From contig JABBZI010000011.1 of assembly GCA_012955965.1 (NCBI GenBank), forward strand, positions 1 to 64,000: a stretch of DNA of 64,000 nucleotides. The letters are read 5' to 3'. A program made the position numbers and the translations under genes. The notes under the pieces are model-generated. The model saw nothing but the letters and a program-made list of their open reading frames with translations, did no database searches and was not told the origin of the DNA. Positions 46,479 through 55,787 of this stretch are shown one piece after another; position 1 is the first letter of the stretch; every line of letters begins with the position of its first letter. The DNA comes from Clostridioides difficile. GTDB lineage: Bacteria; Bacillota; Clostridia; Peptostreptococcales; Peptostreptococcaceae.

Positions 46479-48362
46479 CTAGTATTTAATATTTTTGTCT
46501 TCTATAAATAATTGATACCAAAGACAAAATATGAATATAGTCCATATTTTTCTTGAGTTATCTCTATGCCCTTTAAAATGGGTATCTAAGAGATTTATTG
46601 CATATTTTTTATCTATAAAATCATCTACATTTGAATTAGAAATAGTTTCTTTTACAACTTCTCCTAAAGAATCTTTTAACCAAACTCTTATCGGTGTTGG
46701 GAATCCTAATTTTCTTCTTTGGATAACATGTTCTGGCACTATATCTCTAAATGATTCTCTAAGTAATACTTTTGTATTATTCTTCGTTGTCTTTTGCTCT
46801 ATCCTCAAGTTCTTTGCTACATCAAATACATCTTTATATAAAAATGGAGCTCTAAGTTCAAGTTGTTCACATTTAGAAAGTTTACTCATTTTTTGAAGTA
46901 TATCACCCTGAAGCCATGTATTCATATCTATGTGTTGCATCTTACTTATATAATCATAGTTGTTCTTCTGTGCATCTCTATACAAATTAAACAACAAATA
47001 TTCATATATATTCTTCTCTTTATATTTAGAAAAGAAATTTTTTACTTCACTATTTTCAAAAATTTTTGCATTTCCTATATATCTTTTTTCTAGTGGTGTT
47101 GTAGCTCTATAAAAGTAATTTTTTCCTTTCATATTGGGCATAAGTTCTGAAACTCTCCCTAATAAACTTTTAACATAAGTAGGTGAATTTACAATAGATT
47201 TCATATTATTATATTCTTTATATATATTATATCCTCCAAATAATTCATCTGCACCTTCTCCAGACAATGCTACTTCAACATGTTTACTTGCTTCTTTGAT
47301 TAGAAAATAAAGTCCTACTTCTGAAGGGTCTGCCACAGGGTCATCCAAAGAATAAACTATTTTTGGCAATGCTTTTATATATTCATCTTGTGTTATATTA
47401 ATCTGGATATTTTCTATACCTAATTTATCAGCCGTTTTCTTTGCTATTTCCAACTCACTATATCCCTTGACATTAAAGCCTACAGAAAAAGATTTTATAT
47501 TTGAATTAATTTGTGAAGCTAAAGTAGTTATAATGGATGAATCTATACCACTAGATAAAAATGTTCCAATTGCTCTATTACCTGTCATATGACTTTTTAC
47601 TGAATCCACTAGCACATTTCTTACATCTTCTTCACTTACATCTTTATTCCCTAAATGATTTTTAGTGTAAAAAAATTTTGTACTACTTCTAAATTCAAGT
47701 TTGTTATATCTCTTTAAAGATAATATGCCATTTTCCACTCTAAAAAAATGACCTGCTGGTATCAACCTTATTCCTTGTATCATAGTATCTTCAGGAAGTA
47801 CATATTGAAATGAAAAATAACTTTGTAAACTTCTTTCATTTATATTTAAATTTTTCATATATTCAAGCATAAATTTATACTCTGAAGCAAAAAGTATTGC
47901 TTTTTCATTATTTATATAATAAAGTGGCTTTATTCCAAATAAATCTCTTGCTCCAAATATACTTTCACTTGCTTTATCATATATTATAAAGCTAAACATA
48001 CCTTTTATCTTATGTACACAATTCTTACCAAACTCTATATAAGATGCCAATAAGATTTCAATATCATCATCTGTAGTAAAAGTATGCCCTTTTTCAATCA
48101 ATTCTGCTTTTATTTCGTGACAATTATATATACTTCCATTAAAAACAATAACTTTTCCATCCTTTTCAAATGGTTTATTCCCACAAATAACATCTATTAC
48201 ATCGAACCTCTCAAAATCAGAAGTTTTTTCATCATTTTTAAATTTTTCTCTACTATCGAGATTTACATTATTAATATTATTTATAGACTCTTTTTTTTTA
48301 AGTTTAATATCTTCTTTTTTAGATATATCCCCTTTATAATAAATTGAAATATTGCCATCCAT
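46479..48362 (-). CDS. Asparagine synthetase-like protein lacking the Cys2 nucleophile
   Basis: A 627-residue AsnB-family protein. The C-terminal synthetase domain is complete, with the ATP pyrophosphatase loop FLSSGIDSSII, SVGFNVKGYSELE, and ALSGEGADELFGGYNIY. The N-terminal glutaminase-like domain is degenerate. The protein begins MDGNISIYY where active enzymes begin with MCG, so the catalytic Cys2 is Asp, and the RHRGPD segment is missing, although FNGSIYN and the later GARDLFGIKPLYY remain. The ATG has GGAAGGA ahead and no better start exists. It may use free ammonia or another amine, or another protein's glutaminase. In clostridia AsnB-type enzymes can amidate cell-wall precursors; the role here is open. 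The gene is monocistronic. Confidence 0.85.
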   Translation of the reverse strand: MDGNISIYYKGDISKKEDIKLKKKESINNINNVNLDSREKFKNDEKTSDFERFDVIDVICGNKPFEKDGKVIVFNGSIYNCHEIKAELIEKGHTFTTDDDIEILLASYIEFGKNCVHKIKGMFSFIIYDKASESIFGARDLFGIKPLYYINNEKAILFASEYKFMLEYMKNLNINERSLQSYFSFQYVLPEDTMIQGIRLIPAGHFFRVENGILSLKRYNKLEFRSSTKFFYTKNHLGNKDVSEEDVRNVLVDSVKSHMTGNRAIGTFLSSGIDSSIITTLASQINSNIKSFSVGFNVKGYSELEIAKKTADKLGIENIQINITQDEYIKALPKIVYSLDDPVADPSEVGLYFLIKEASKHVEVALSGEGADELFGGYNIYKEYNNMKSIVNSPTYVKSLLGRVSELMPNMKGKNYFYRATTPLEKRYIGNAKIFENSEVKNFFSKYKEKNIYEYLLFNLYRDAQKNNYDYISKMQHIDMNTWLQGDILQKMSKLSKCEQLELRAPFLYKDVFDVAKNLRIEQKTTKNNTKVLLRESFRDIVPEHVIQRRKLGFPTPIRVWLKDSLGEVVKETISNSNVDDFIDKKYAINLLDTHFKGHRDNSRKIWTIFIFCLWYQLFIEDKNIKY

Positions 48363-48534
48363 ACTATCAAAATTCCTTCCTATCTTTTAGTCTTGTTCTA
48401 TATCTCATAGTTTTGTCTTTCGATTTAAAACTTATTCAATTTAAAAGAAATTTACTATCAAATTTTTATAAATTATTTGCTAATCTTTCATATTTTTTTT
48501 ATTTCTAGAAATACTATATTAGGAGGTGATTTTT

Positions 48535-49239
48535 ATGAAGAAAAAAATGTTAATACCAGTTATTATGTCTTTATTTATAATTTCACAGTGTATCACTTCA
48601 TTTGCTTTTACACCTGAAAACAATAAGTTTAAGGTTAAACCATTACCTTATGCATATGATGCACTTGAACCTTATATAGATAAAGAAACTATGAAATTGC
48701 ATCATGATAAACACTATCAAGCTTATGTTGATAAATTAAATGCTGCTCTTGAAAAATATCCTGAGCTTTACAATTATTCTTTATGTGAATTATTGCAAAA
48801 TTTAGACTCTTTGCCTAAAGATATTGTTACAACAGTAAGAAACAATGCAGGAGGTGCTTACAATCATAAATTCTTTTTTGATATCATGACTCCTGAAAAA
48901 ACTATACCTTCTGAATCTTTAAAAGAAGCTATTGATAGAGACTTTGGTTCTTTTGAAAAATTTAAAGAAGAATTCAAAAAAGCTTCTTTAGATGTTTTTG
49001 GTTCTGGTTGGGCTTGGCTTGTAGCTACTAAGGATGGTAAATTATCTATTATAACTACTCCAAACCAAGATAGCCCTATAAGTAAAAACTTGACACCTAT
49101 AATAGGGCTTGATGTTTGGGAACATGCTTACTATTTAAAATATCAAAATAGAAGAAATGAATACATTGACAACTGGTTTAATGTAGTAAATTGGAATGGG
49201 GCTTTAGAAAACTATAAAAATTTAAAATCTCAAGATTAA
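48535..49239 (+). CDS. sodA: Superoxide dismutase (Fe/Mn) with signal peptide
   Basis: A 234-residue iron/manganese superoxide dismutase. Metal ligands are His56 (KLHHDKHY), His111 (AYNHKFFF), and Asp and His in LDVWEHAYY. Residues 1-25 form a signal peptide (ending ITSFAF), which is unusual for bacterial SodA and implies export. The C. difficile enzyme is known as a spore-coat protein. The start is the ATG at 48535 after a strong AGGAGGTGAT; a GTG three codons earlier is part of that ribosome site. It is divergent from the asparagine synthetase gene. Confidence 0.94.
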   Translation: MKKKMLIPVIMSLFIISQCITSFAFTPENNKFKVKPLPYAYDALEPYIDKETMKLHHDKHYQAYVDKLNAALEKYPELYNYSLCELLQNLDSLPKDIVTTVRNNAGGAYNHKFFFDIMTPEKTIPSESLKEAIDRDFGSFEKFKEEFKKASLDVFGSGWAWLVATKDGKLSIITTPNQDSPISKNLTPIIGLDVWEHAYYLKYQNRRNEYIDNWFNVVNWNGALENYKNLKSQD

Positions 49240-49351
49240 TTAAATATTAAAATCCTTTTGAAAAAAACTTATGTTTGCTATATAATAGAATAAAAGATAG
49301 TCTAAATTTACCAATATTATGTTTATAGTGACGATTCAGGAGGATTTTTAT

Positions 49352-49888
49352 ATGATAAAAGAAACACATGAAAGGGGAGGATATATATTTGCACTTTTGA
49401 TACTCCCCTTTATAAACAATATATATCTAGTAAAATACGATATTACATATAAAATAGTATTAATTATAGTTTATATTTATTTTGCATATTTAGGCTCTTT
49501 GTTTCCAGATATAGATATGCGGGGCTCTCACATAAGTAAAAAATTTATATTGATATACAAATTATTTGGAAGCAGGTTTAGACATAGAGGATTTACCCAT
49601 AGCCTAATTGCTTTATTGCTTCTTTATAGTTTTTTTAAATCTCTAACAATCTTTACTCACAATAATATAGTTTTCTCATGTTTGTCTAGTGGATTTATAA
49701 TAGGATATCTATCTCACCTGTGCCTTGACCTTATTACTAAAGAAGGTATTGAACTGTTTTATCCTATTACTATAAACATTTCTCTACTCCCTATAAAAAC
49801 TAACTCAAAAACAGAAAAATTTATATCTAAACTCTTAAATTTTATAGTTATTTTTTTGATTGGATATCAATTTTATATTTTACTATAG
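49352..49888 (+). CDS. YdjM-like membrane-bound metal-dependent hydrolase family
   Basis: A 178-residue integral membrane protein of the YdjM/DUF457 family. It has four to five hydrophobic segments and conserved acidic/histidine motifs: SLFPDIDMRGSHIS (about 46-59), RHRGFTHS (about 77-84) and GYLSHLCLDLITKEG. These His/Asp motifs are the predicted metal site. No enzyme activity is established for the family. The start at 49352 follows AGGAGGATTT; the frame upstream has no site. It lies 113 bases after sodA and could share its transcript. Confidence 0.85.
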   Translation: MIKETHERGGYIFALLILPFINNIYLVKYDITYKIVLIIVYIYFAYLGSLFPDIDMRGSHISKKFILIYKLFGSRFRHRGFTHSLIALLLLYSFFKSLTIFTHNNIVFSCLSSGFIIGYLSHLCLDLITKEGIELFYPITINISLLPIKTNSKTEKFISKLLNFIVIFLIGYQFYILL

Positions 49889-49950
49889 TTACATTCTATG
49901 ACTCACATTTATTCTAATATCTCTTAAAAAGATATTGTACCCAATAAACA

Positions 49951-50018
49951 AAAAAATAAAAAGTATCTTAAAATAATGATTTAGAAGTTAATCATTTTTT
50001 TAATACTTTTTATTTTTT
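49951..50018. terminator. Bidirectional terminator
   Basis: 16-bp A/T-rich arms (49951-49966 and 50003-50018) enclose a second small hairpin (AATGATT/AATCATT); A-run and T-run flanks, between convergent genes. Confidence 0.7.
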
Positions 50019-50024
50019 AGAAAA

Positions 50025-50645
50025 CTAAATCTTTCTATTATCTCTGTCATTGTTGTGTTTTTTATGATGGAATTCATAATTGTGATTTTCAAGGTTTTTA
50101 TTAACTCTATTTCCAATCTTCCATGATAAAAATACTAATAGTATAAATGATGCTATCTTTAAAGGACTTGTTATAAATCCTTCTATATCACTTGCCACAT
50201 AGCTTATTACTATAAACATTACAAATTTGCCTGCCAGCATTGCTGGAACAAAATCTTTTATATCTTTTTTACCAAAAGCCGATGCAATAGTAACTAAACA
50301 ACCAGGCATAAATGGACAGGCATATGCTATAAACAATAACTTAAATCCCTGTTTATCCATCCAACTTATCGCTCTTTCAGTTTTACTATTTCTCAACTTA
50401 TTAAAAAGCTTACTGTCATTAAATCTGCTTATTAATAAAAATAATGAGGTTGTCCCAAGTCCTGAGCCAATCCATGATAACAAACATCCAAGAAATAACC
50501 CTTGTATTGCAGCATTTGCTGTAACTATGGCAACAAGTGGTAGGGCTGGTATAAAGCTTTCTATAAATGCACTTAACAAACCAATTATTGTAGCTAATAC
50601 CCAATAGTTTTGAGTCAAATCAAGTAATTCTTGTATATACTGCAT
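50025..50645 (-). CDS. VTT-domain (TVP38/DedA-like) membrane protein
   Basis: A 206-residue membrane protein with five to six segments, of the SNARE-associated/VTT superfamily. AFIESFIPALPLVAIVTANAAIQGLFLG and FIAYACPFMPGCLVTIASAFGKKDIKDFVPAMLAGKF are the family core. Relatives include undecaprenyl-phosphate and lipid transporters, but the specific role is not known. The C terminus is a His/Asn/Lys-rich tail. The ATG follows AAAGGGGAAA. Confidence 0.82.
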   Translation of the reverse strand: MQYIQELLDLTQNYWVLATIIGLLSAFIESFIPALPLVAIVTANAAIQGLFLGCLLSWIGSGLGTTSLFLLISRFNDSKLFNKLRNSKTERAISWMDKQGFKLLFIAYACPFMPGCLVTIASAFGKKDIKDFVPAMLAGKFVMFIVISYVASDIEGFITSPLKIASFILLVFLSWKIGNRVNKNLENHNYEFHHKKHNNDRDNRKI

Positions 50646-50796
50646 ATTGCTTTTCCCCTTTTTTAACTTTAACTATTATTATATACTCTATATTGTTATT
50701 ATATACCAATCTCAAAAAAGTAATCTAATATTAAAAAGTAAACAATCTATATAAATTTACAGTTAAGGTATGATTATTTTATTATATATTATAACA

Positions 50797-50838
50797 AAAA
50801 AGTCTTAAAATATGAATTGTCATATTTTAAGACTTTTT
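50797..50838 (-). terminator. Terminator after the flavodiiron protein gene
   Basis: Perfect 19-bp stem (50797-50815 and 50820-50838) with a 4-base loop, starting and ending in A/T runs on both strands. Confidence 0.88.
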
Positions 50839-50856
50839 CATTCTGATATATTTAAA

Positions 50857-53388
50857 CTATAGTATATCTGCCTTCATGATATCTTCAAAATCACCTTTTT
50901 CAGATATTAATCTTATCAATTTAACAGTACAACTTAAATCATTTATAAGTATAGCTCCTACTAATGAACCCTCTTTCATAAATAATTTTTTGTATATTCT
51001 CTTTCCTTCATCTTTTGATGAAATTTCTTTATCAAAATTTTGTATATTACCAATACTAAATACTTTTACATTCATTGCATCCAATGAAACTGGATATACA
51101 TCACTTTCAAATGTTAAGTTATCTCCACTTGCATTTGCTCCTGCTATTTTTCCCATTTCCACTGAAGATGGCCATATTGCTAAACTAGTATTTTCTACTT
51201 GTGCAACATCTCCACAAGCATATATGTCTTTAATAGTTGTCTGTAGTGTCTTATCTACAACAATACCTCTGTCAGTTTTTACAGGTGTATCTTGAACCAT
51301 TTGTGTATTTGCTCTTACACCAATTGAAAATACTACCATATCACATTCAACACTATCTCCATCTTTAAATAGAACTTTTTGAGCTTTTCCATTTCCATCA
51401 ATGCCATCAACTGCTACACCTAATCTTACATCTATTCCTGTATCTCTTACACATTGTTCTAATATTTTACTACCTTCTTTATCAAGTTGTTTTGATAGTA
51501 TACCATCCATTGCTTCAACTACTACTACTTCTAATCCCTTTAATCTAAATTCCCATGCAGCTTCAAGACCTAATAAACCTCCACCAATTACTACAACTTT
51601 CTTAGATTTTTCTAAAGCTTCCTTTACACTGTACAAATCTTTTATATTTCTAAGAGTAAACACATTTTCTAAATCATGCCCTTTAATTGGTGGTATGAAA
51701 TTTCTACTTCCTGTAGCTATTACAAGCTTATCAAACTTAATAGCACCATCATTTACTATAATAGTTTTATTTACTTCATCTAATTTATCTACATTTGTTC
51801 CTAATATTACTACTATATTATTTTCGTCATACCAAGCTTTGTCTTCCATATAAAAATCTGATCCGAGCTCTTCATTTATACCATCAGAAAGTGCAGGTCT
51901 ATAGTAAGTTAGTTCATCTTCATTAGAAATCATAGTTATCTTACAAGTTTTATTTCTTTTTCTTATAGCATCTGCTGCATAAAAACCAGCTGCTCCATTT
52001 CCCACTATTACAAAATATTCATCAGTATCTTTTCTAAAAGTAACTTCATCTTCTTCAACTTCTATAAATTGGTCTTCTTTAGCTCCACATACAGGGCATA
52101 CACTAGGAGCACTATCACCTTCAAATACTTCATTACAAATCACACATTTAAATTTCTTAGTCTTCTTTTTACTTCCAAAAGTAGAATTTAATTTATCTAA
52201 AAATTTACCTGTATAAGAATGTAATTTTTCTAATTCTTCATTTGATGGTTTAAAGTTAACAGCAAATGGTTTTACAGATGTCATTCTAAGCTGATTTATT
52301 CTCTCCATAGCATTTTCTATACCTTCTCCACTCCATCCATATGAACCAAATACTGAAGCAACTTTTCCACCATGAATGACTGGATTTAAGGATACTAAAA
52401 TATCCCATATAGGCTTTAAGGCATCTCCTAATATTGTTGGTGTACCAAATAATACACCTTGTGATACTGCTATTTTTGCTAAAATATCTTCTTGTTTATT
52501 TTCTATTACATCAAATAAGTTTACTTTATAATTGCTGTTTTGTTCAATATATGCTTTTATAGCTTCTGCCATAATCTTTGTATATCCATGTGCAGAAACA
52601 TAACAAATTGTAACTTCTTTTTCTAATTTTATTTGTTCATTTACACTCCAGTTATAATAAATGTCTATAATTTTTCTAGGATTTTCAGTTAATACTGGTC
52701 CATGACCTGGACATACAGTATCTATATCTAAGTCTCTTATCTTCTCTATAGCCGTTACCATAGATGGCTTAAATGGTCCCATTATACAATCATAATAGTA
52801 TCTTAAAGCATCTAAGTAATCCTTTTCTTCATCTTCATCAAGTGTGTTTACTATCTTATCATTACTATAATGACTACCAAATGAATCACATGTTACAAGA
52901 GTTTTATCTTCTTTTATATATGTGTATATAGTATCTGGCCAATGAAGCATAGGAACAGAGAAGAACTCTAAAGTCTTGTCTCCAATTGATAGTGTATCTC
53001 CATCTGCAACTGCAATATACTCAAAGTCTTTGTTTACGATTTCCTTAAGATATTTAATTGCAGTTTCTGAAGCTACTACTTTTGCATTCTTAGCTAAGTC
53101 CAAAAGTTTTTCAACACTTCCTGCATGGTCTGGTTCAGTATGACTTACAACAATATAGTCTATTTTTTCAAAATCTATATTTAAATCATTTAATCTTTCA
53201 ATATAATTGTCAAAATGCTTATCTTTAACTGTCTCAAATAAAACCGTTTTTTCTGTTCCTTTTAATACATATGAATTGTAAGTAGTTCCATAAGGTGTAT
53301 ACATAATTATGTCAAATACTCTTAAGTCAGGGTCAAGCGAACCTACCCAATATAAATTTTCTTTTATTTTTAATGATTTCAATGACAT
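50857..53388 (-). CDS. Multidomain flavodiiron NADH:oxygen oxidoreductase
   Basis: An 843-residue fusion of four modules. Residues 1-250 are a metallo-beta-lactamase-like diiron domain with His83, Glu85, Asp87 and His88 in HTEPDHAG. Residues 255-400 are a flavodoxin FMN domain (SAHGYTKIMAEAI, FGSYGWSGEG). Residues 410-450 are a rubredoxin with CVICNE and CPVCGAKED. Residues 460-843 are an FAD/NADH rubredoxin reductase (GNGAAGFYAADAI, VIGGGLLGLEAAWE, YACGDVA). The chain carries electrons from NADH to oxygen in one polypeptide. The C. difficile class F enzyme has been described as an NADH:O2 reductase. The ATG follows AGGAGGAG. Monocistronic. Confidence 0.96.
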   Translation of the reverse strand: MSLKSLKIKENLYWVGSLDPDLRVFDIIMYTPYGTTYNSYVLKGTEKTVLFETVKDKHFDNYIERLNDLNIDFEKIDYIVVSHTEPDHAGSVEKLLDLAKNAKVVASETAIKYLKEIVNKDFEYIAVADGDTLSIGDKTLEFFSVPMLHWPDTIYTYIKEDKTLVTCDSFGSHYSNDKIVNTLDEDEEKDYLDALRYYYDCIMGPFKPSMVTAIEKIRDLDIDTVCPGHGPVLTENPRKIIDIYYNWSVNEQIKLEKEVTICYVSAHGYTKIMAEAIKAYIEQNSNYKVNLFDVIENKQEDILAKIAVSQGVLFGTPTILGDALKPIWDILVSLNPVIHGGKVASVFGSYGWSGEGIENAMERINQLRMTSVKPFAVNFKPSNEELEKLHSYTGKFLDKLNSTFGSKKKTKKFKCVICNEVFEGDSAPSVCPVCGAKEDQFIEVEEDEVTFRKDTDEYFVIVGNGAAGFYAADAIRKRNKTCKITMISNEDELTYYRPALSDGINEELGSDFYMEDKAWYDENNIVVILGTNVDKLDEVNKTIIVNDGAIKFDKLVIATGSRNFIPPIKGHDLENVFTLRNIKDLYSVKEALEKSKKVVVIGGGLLGLEAAWEFRLKGLEVVVVEAMDGILSKQLDKEGSKILEQCVRDTGIDVRLGVAVDGIDGNGKAQKVLFKDGDSVECDMVVFSIGVRANTQMVQDTPVKTDRGIVVDKTLQTTIKDIYACGDVAQVENTSLAIWPSSVEMGKIAGANASGDNLTFESDVYPVSLDAMNVKVFSIGNIQNFDKEISSKDEGKRIYKKLFMKEGSLVGAILINDLSCTVKLIRLISEKGDFEDIMKADIL

Positions 53389-53495
53389 ACCGTACTCCTC
53401 CTAAAATAGTTATTTAATCTTTTTATACCCTGCTTGTTATATTTTAAACAAATTTTATTTAAAAAAGAAATTATTAAAAAAGACATTTAAAGCTT

Positions 53496-54113
53496 CTAAT
53501 CTTCTTTTTCTACCTCCAATATAGTTCCCTTTTTAGAATCTACCTTTATGTCATATTCATTTTTATCTTTATCTATTCTTATTTTATAAAAAGTAACATC
53601 TAAATCTTTATCCAAACTCCATTCTTTTACCATTCCATTTTGCTCTTTTAATGCAATCTCCATAGCTTTTTGAGGTGTTATTATATCATTTAAGTCTAAT
53701 TTTTCTTTTCTTGCTACTCCATTTAAATCTTCTGAATCCAATTTTTCTGTTTTATCCTGTAATACATCTTTTGTATTAGCATCTATTTTCATCTTATACT
53801 CATTATTATCATCTACACCTTCAACAGTATAAACAAATTTATTTAAGTCTCTTTCAAGGCTTAAATCTACTATATCAGCATCTTTATACTTATCTTTAAA
53901 TATGCTTACTGCATTTGTGTATGGTACTTTAAAATCTTGTTCACTTAAATTTGTATTCTTTTTTTCATCTTTTAAATCATTATTTGACGCATTTGTCTCT
54001 TTCTTCGTATTATCTTGTGCCTGTCCTGAATCTGTAGTTGGATTTCCACTACATGCAGTCAATAAACCTGCAACAAGTATACTTACTACTAATAAATATG
54101 TTTTTTTACACAT
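53496..54113 (-). CDS. PepSY-domain lipoprotein
   Basis: A 205-residue exported lipoprotein. The signal peptide ends in the lipobox LLTACSG with acceptor Cys at about 21. A Ser/Asn/Lys-rich linker (25-58) is followed by two PepSY repeats (about 65-120 and 140-203), the second with ITPQKAMEIALKEQNG. PepSY domains are thought to bind or inhibit peptidases, but no partner is evident. The ATG follows AGGAGGG. It is monocistronic. Confidence 0.88.
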   Translation of the reverse strand: MCKKTYLLVVSILVAGLLTACSGNPTTDSGQAQDNTKKETNASNNDLKDEKKNTNLSEQDFKVPYTNAVSIFKDKYKDADIVDLSLERDLNKFVYTVEGVDDNNEYKMKIDANTKDVLQDKTEKLDSEDLNGVARKEKLDLNDIITPQKAMEIALKEQNGMVKEWSLDKDLDVTFYKIRIDKDKNEYDIKVDSKKGTILEVEKED

Positions 54114-54568
54114 AAAAAACCCTCCTTAAATACTTAATTTATTCTATATTATGCCCTCTAAACCCTTTATTTACCCTTTTATATTAAATTTACTTCCTAC
54201 TTTGCTAGTTTTAAAACTATAAAAGTTATATCTACTAAAATAAATTTACTAAAACAAAATATGTTGCTTGTATAAATAAAAAAACATTCCCCAGTATAAG
54301 AATGCTTATTTGTAACTATAAGATTATTCATTAATTCGATTGATACTTTTAATTATTGCTTTATTATCTTTTGCAGAAGGAAGATTTTTGAAAATAGTAA
54401 ATTCATAGGATTCTTTATATACAGATTAAAAGGTTGCAACAATATATAATTAGTTTAAAGTTAAATTGTATAACAAATATACATTATATGTTGTCGAAAA
54501 CAAAGACTATTTCTAATCATCTATCGACATTAAATTGTACAAGATAAAATATGAAAAACGCTTATAAC
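54114..54568. other. Long non-coding AT-rich spacer
   Basis: Part of a roughly 590-base gap with no gene. It contains the PepSY promoter region and an unexplained stretch of slightly higher complexity, then runs into the integrase fragment. No RNA or other coding sequence could be supported. Confidence 0.4.
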
Positions 54569-54658
54569 TGGTATCAAATATAGGTAGGCAATTATTTTAA
54601 ATCAAAAGATGCTATTCTTATGGATATTAAATCATTTTTCATAAGAAAAAAATTCTAA
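54569..54658 (+). pseudogene. Decayed fragment of the tyrosine integrase gene start
   Basis: Bases 54617-54650 match 288-321, the start of the integrase gene, at 31 of 34 positions. The preceding leader (54569-54602) also matches 235-268 at 26 of 34. The ATG at 54620 would read MDIKSFFIRKKF and then stop at 54656, where the intact gene reads MDIKSAFIRKRN. Nothing further of the integrase follows. This is the footprint of a second, related integrase gene that has been almost fully lost, just before the mscS terminator. Confidence 0.75.
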
Positions 54659-54692
54659 ATAAGCACCCAAAGATTAAATCTAAAGGGTGCTT
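54655..54692 (-). terminator. Terminator after the MscS gene
   Basis: Hairpin with AAGCACCC/GGGTGCTT arms (about 54660-54667 and 54685-54692) and an inner AGATT/AATCT pairing; on the minus strand an A/T-rich tail with T-run follows. Confidence 0.75.
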
Positions 54693-54705
54693 TGACTTTA
54701 TAATA

Positions 54706-55590
54706 TTAAATTCTTTTTAGTTCTCTTAATGTTAAATCCATCTTAGGATAAGGAATTGTAATTCCTTCTTCATCAAATCTAACTTTAACCTCTTCCAATA
54801 AATCAAGATAAATTGTCCAATAATCTTCTGTATTACACCAAACTCTAACAGCAAATTTAATGGCATTATCTCCATGTTCCACTATTCCTATAAATGGCTC
54901 TGGTTCATTTATTATTAATTTATGGCTATTCACAATCTCTTTTAATACTCTTCTCACCTGTAATATATCATCTTCATATCCTACACTAAAAGTCAAGTCA
55001 ACTCGTCTAGTATTCTTTGCTGAATAGTTTGTTAGACTGTCATTTGATACAGAGCCATTAGGTATAAGTATCTGTTTATTATCTGGAGTAACCAACTGTG
55101 TATAAAAAAGTCCTATTTGCTCAACTGTTCCTCCATGACCTGCTGCTTCTATGTAATCTCCTACTTTAAAAGGTCTAATCAAAAGTATGATAAATCCTCC
55201 AGCAAAATTTGATAAACTACCTTGTAATGCTAAACCTATTGCTACCCCTGCTGATGCTATCACGGCAGCAAAGCTAGACAAACTCATTCCCCAATATTCT
55301 AAAACAACGATTACTACAGCAACTTTGAGCACACTCAAAAGAAGAGATTTTAAAAACCTTCTTAAAGTTAAATCAATATCTCTTTTGCCAAGTAATAACA
55401 TTACATGGTTTACAAATTTCTTTATTATTTTAAATCCGATGGAAAGTATGAGCATCCCAATTATAAGTTTTACTCCACTTGTAGTCGCCCATTCTAAAAA
55501 GCTTTCCATTATACCTCCCATATCTATTTTATTAATATCTAAATTATTTAAATCCAACTTGCTTATATCATCTATTTTTGTATTATCCAT
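54706..55590 (-). CDS. Small-conductance mechanosensitive channel (MscS family)
   Basis: A 294-residue MscS-type channel. Three membrane segments precede the pore helix, whose glycine/alanine-rich stretch is SFAAVIASAGVAIGLALQGSLSNFAGGF (about 117-144). The cytosolic beta domain has FKVGDYIEAAGHGGTVEQIGL and NGSVSNDSLTNYS. Channels of this family open under membrane tension to release solutes. The ATG follows AAGGAG. Monocistronic. Confidence 0.93.
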   Translation of the reverse strand: MDNTKIDDISKLDLNNLDINKIDMGGIMESFLEWATTSGVKLIIGMLILSIGFKIIKKFVNHVMLLLGKRDIDLTLRRFLKSLLLSVLKVAVVIVVLEYWGMSLSSFAAVIASAGVAIGLALQGSLSNFAGGFIILLIRPFKVGDYIEAAGHGGTVEQIGLFYTQLVTPDNKQILIPNGSVSNDSLTNYSAKNTRRVDLTFSVGYEDDILQVRRVLKEIVNSHKLIINEPEPFIGIVEHGDNAIKFAVRVWCNTEDYWTIYLDLLEEVKVRFDEEGITIPYPKMDLTLRELKRI

Positions 55591-55787
55591 AAAAAACTCC
55601 TTACCTTATATTTTTAGAACCAATATTATAGTTTAAAGTTCTTATTTTCTATTTAATATAATACAATATCATTTCGACATAGTAAACAAGATTTATATTC
55701 CAATTATGCCTTTGTACATATCTTTGCAATAAATATAAATCCTTTGTTATCTACAAAATATTGTATTAAATTGAATCAATGATAATT

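Noticed and set aside
51401-51853. 150-codon plus-strand frame opposite the flavodiiron protein gene
   Set aside because: Composition is Ser/Thr/Pro-rich as expected of an antisense shadow of a conserved gene; there is no family likeness or ribosome site.
54620-54658. A 12-codon small protein MDIKSFFIRKKF
   Set aside because: Better explained as the start of a decayed integrase gene, since the nucleotide similarity extends into the untranslated leader.
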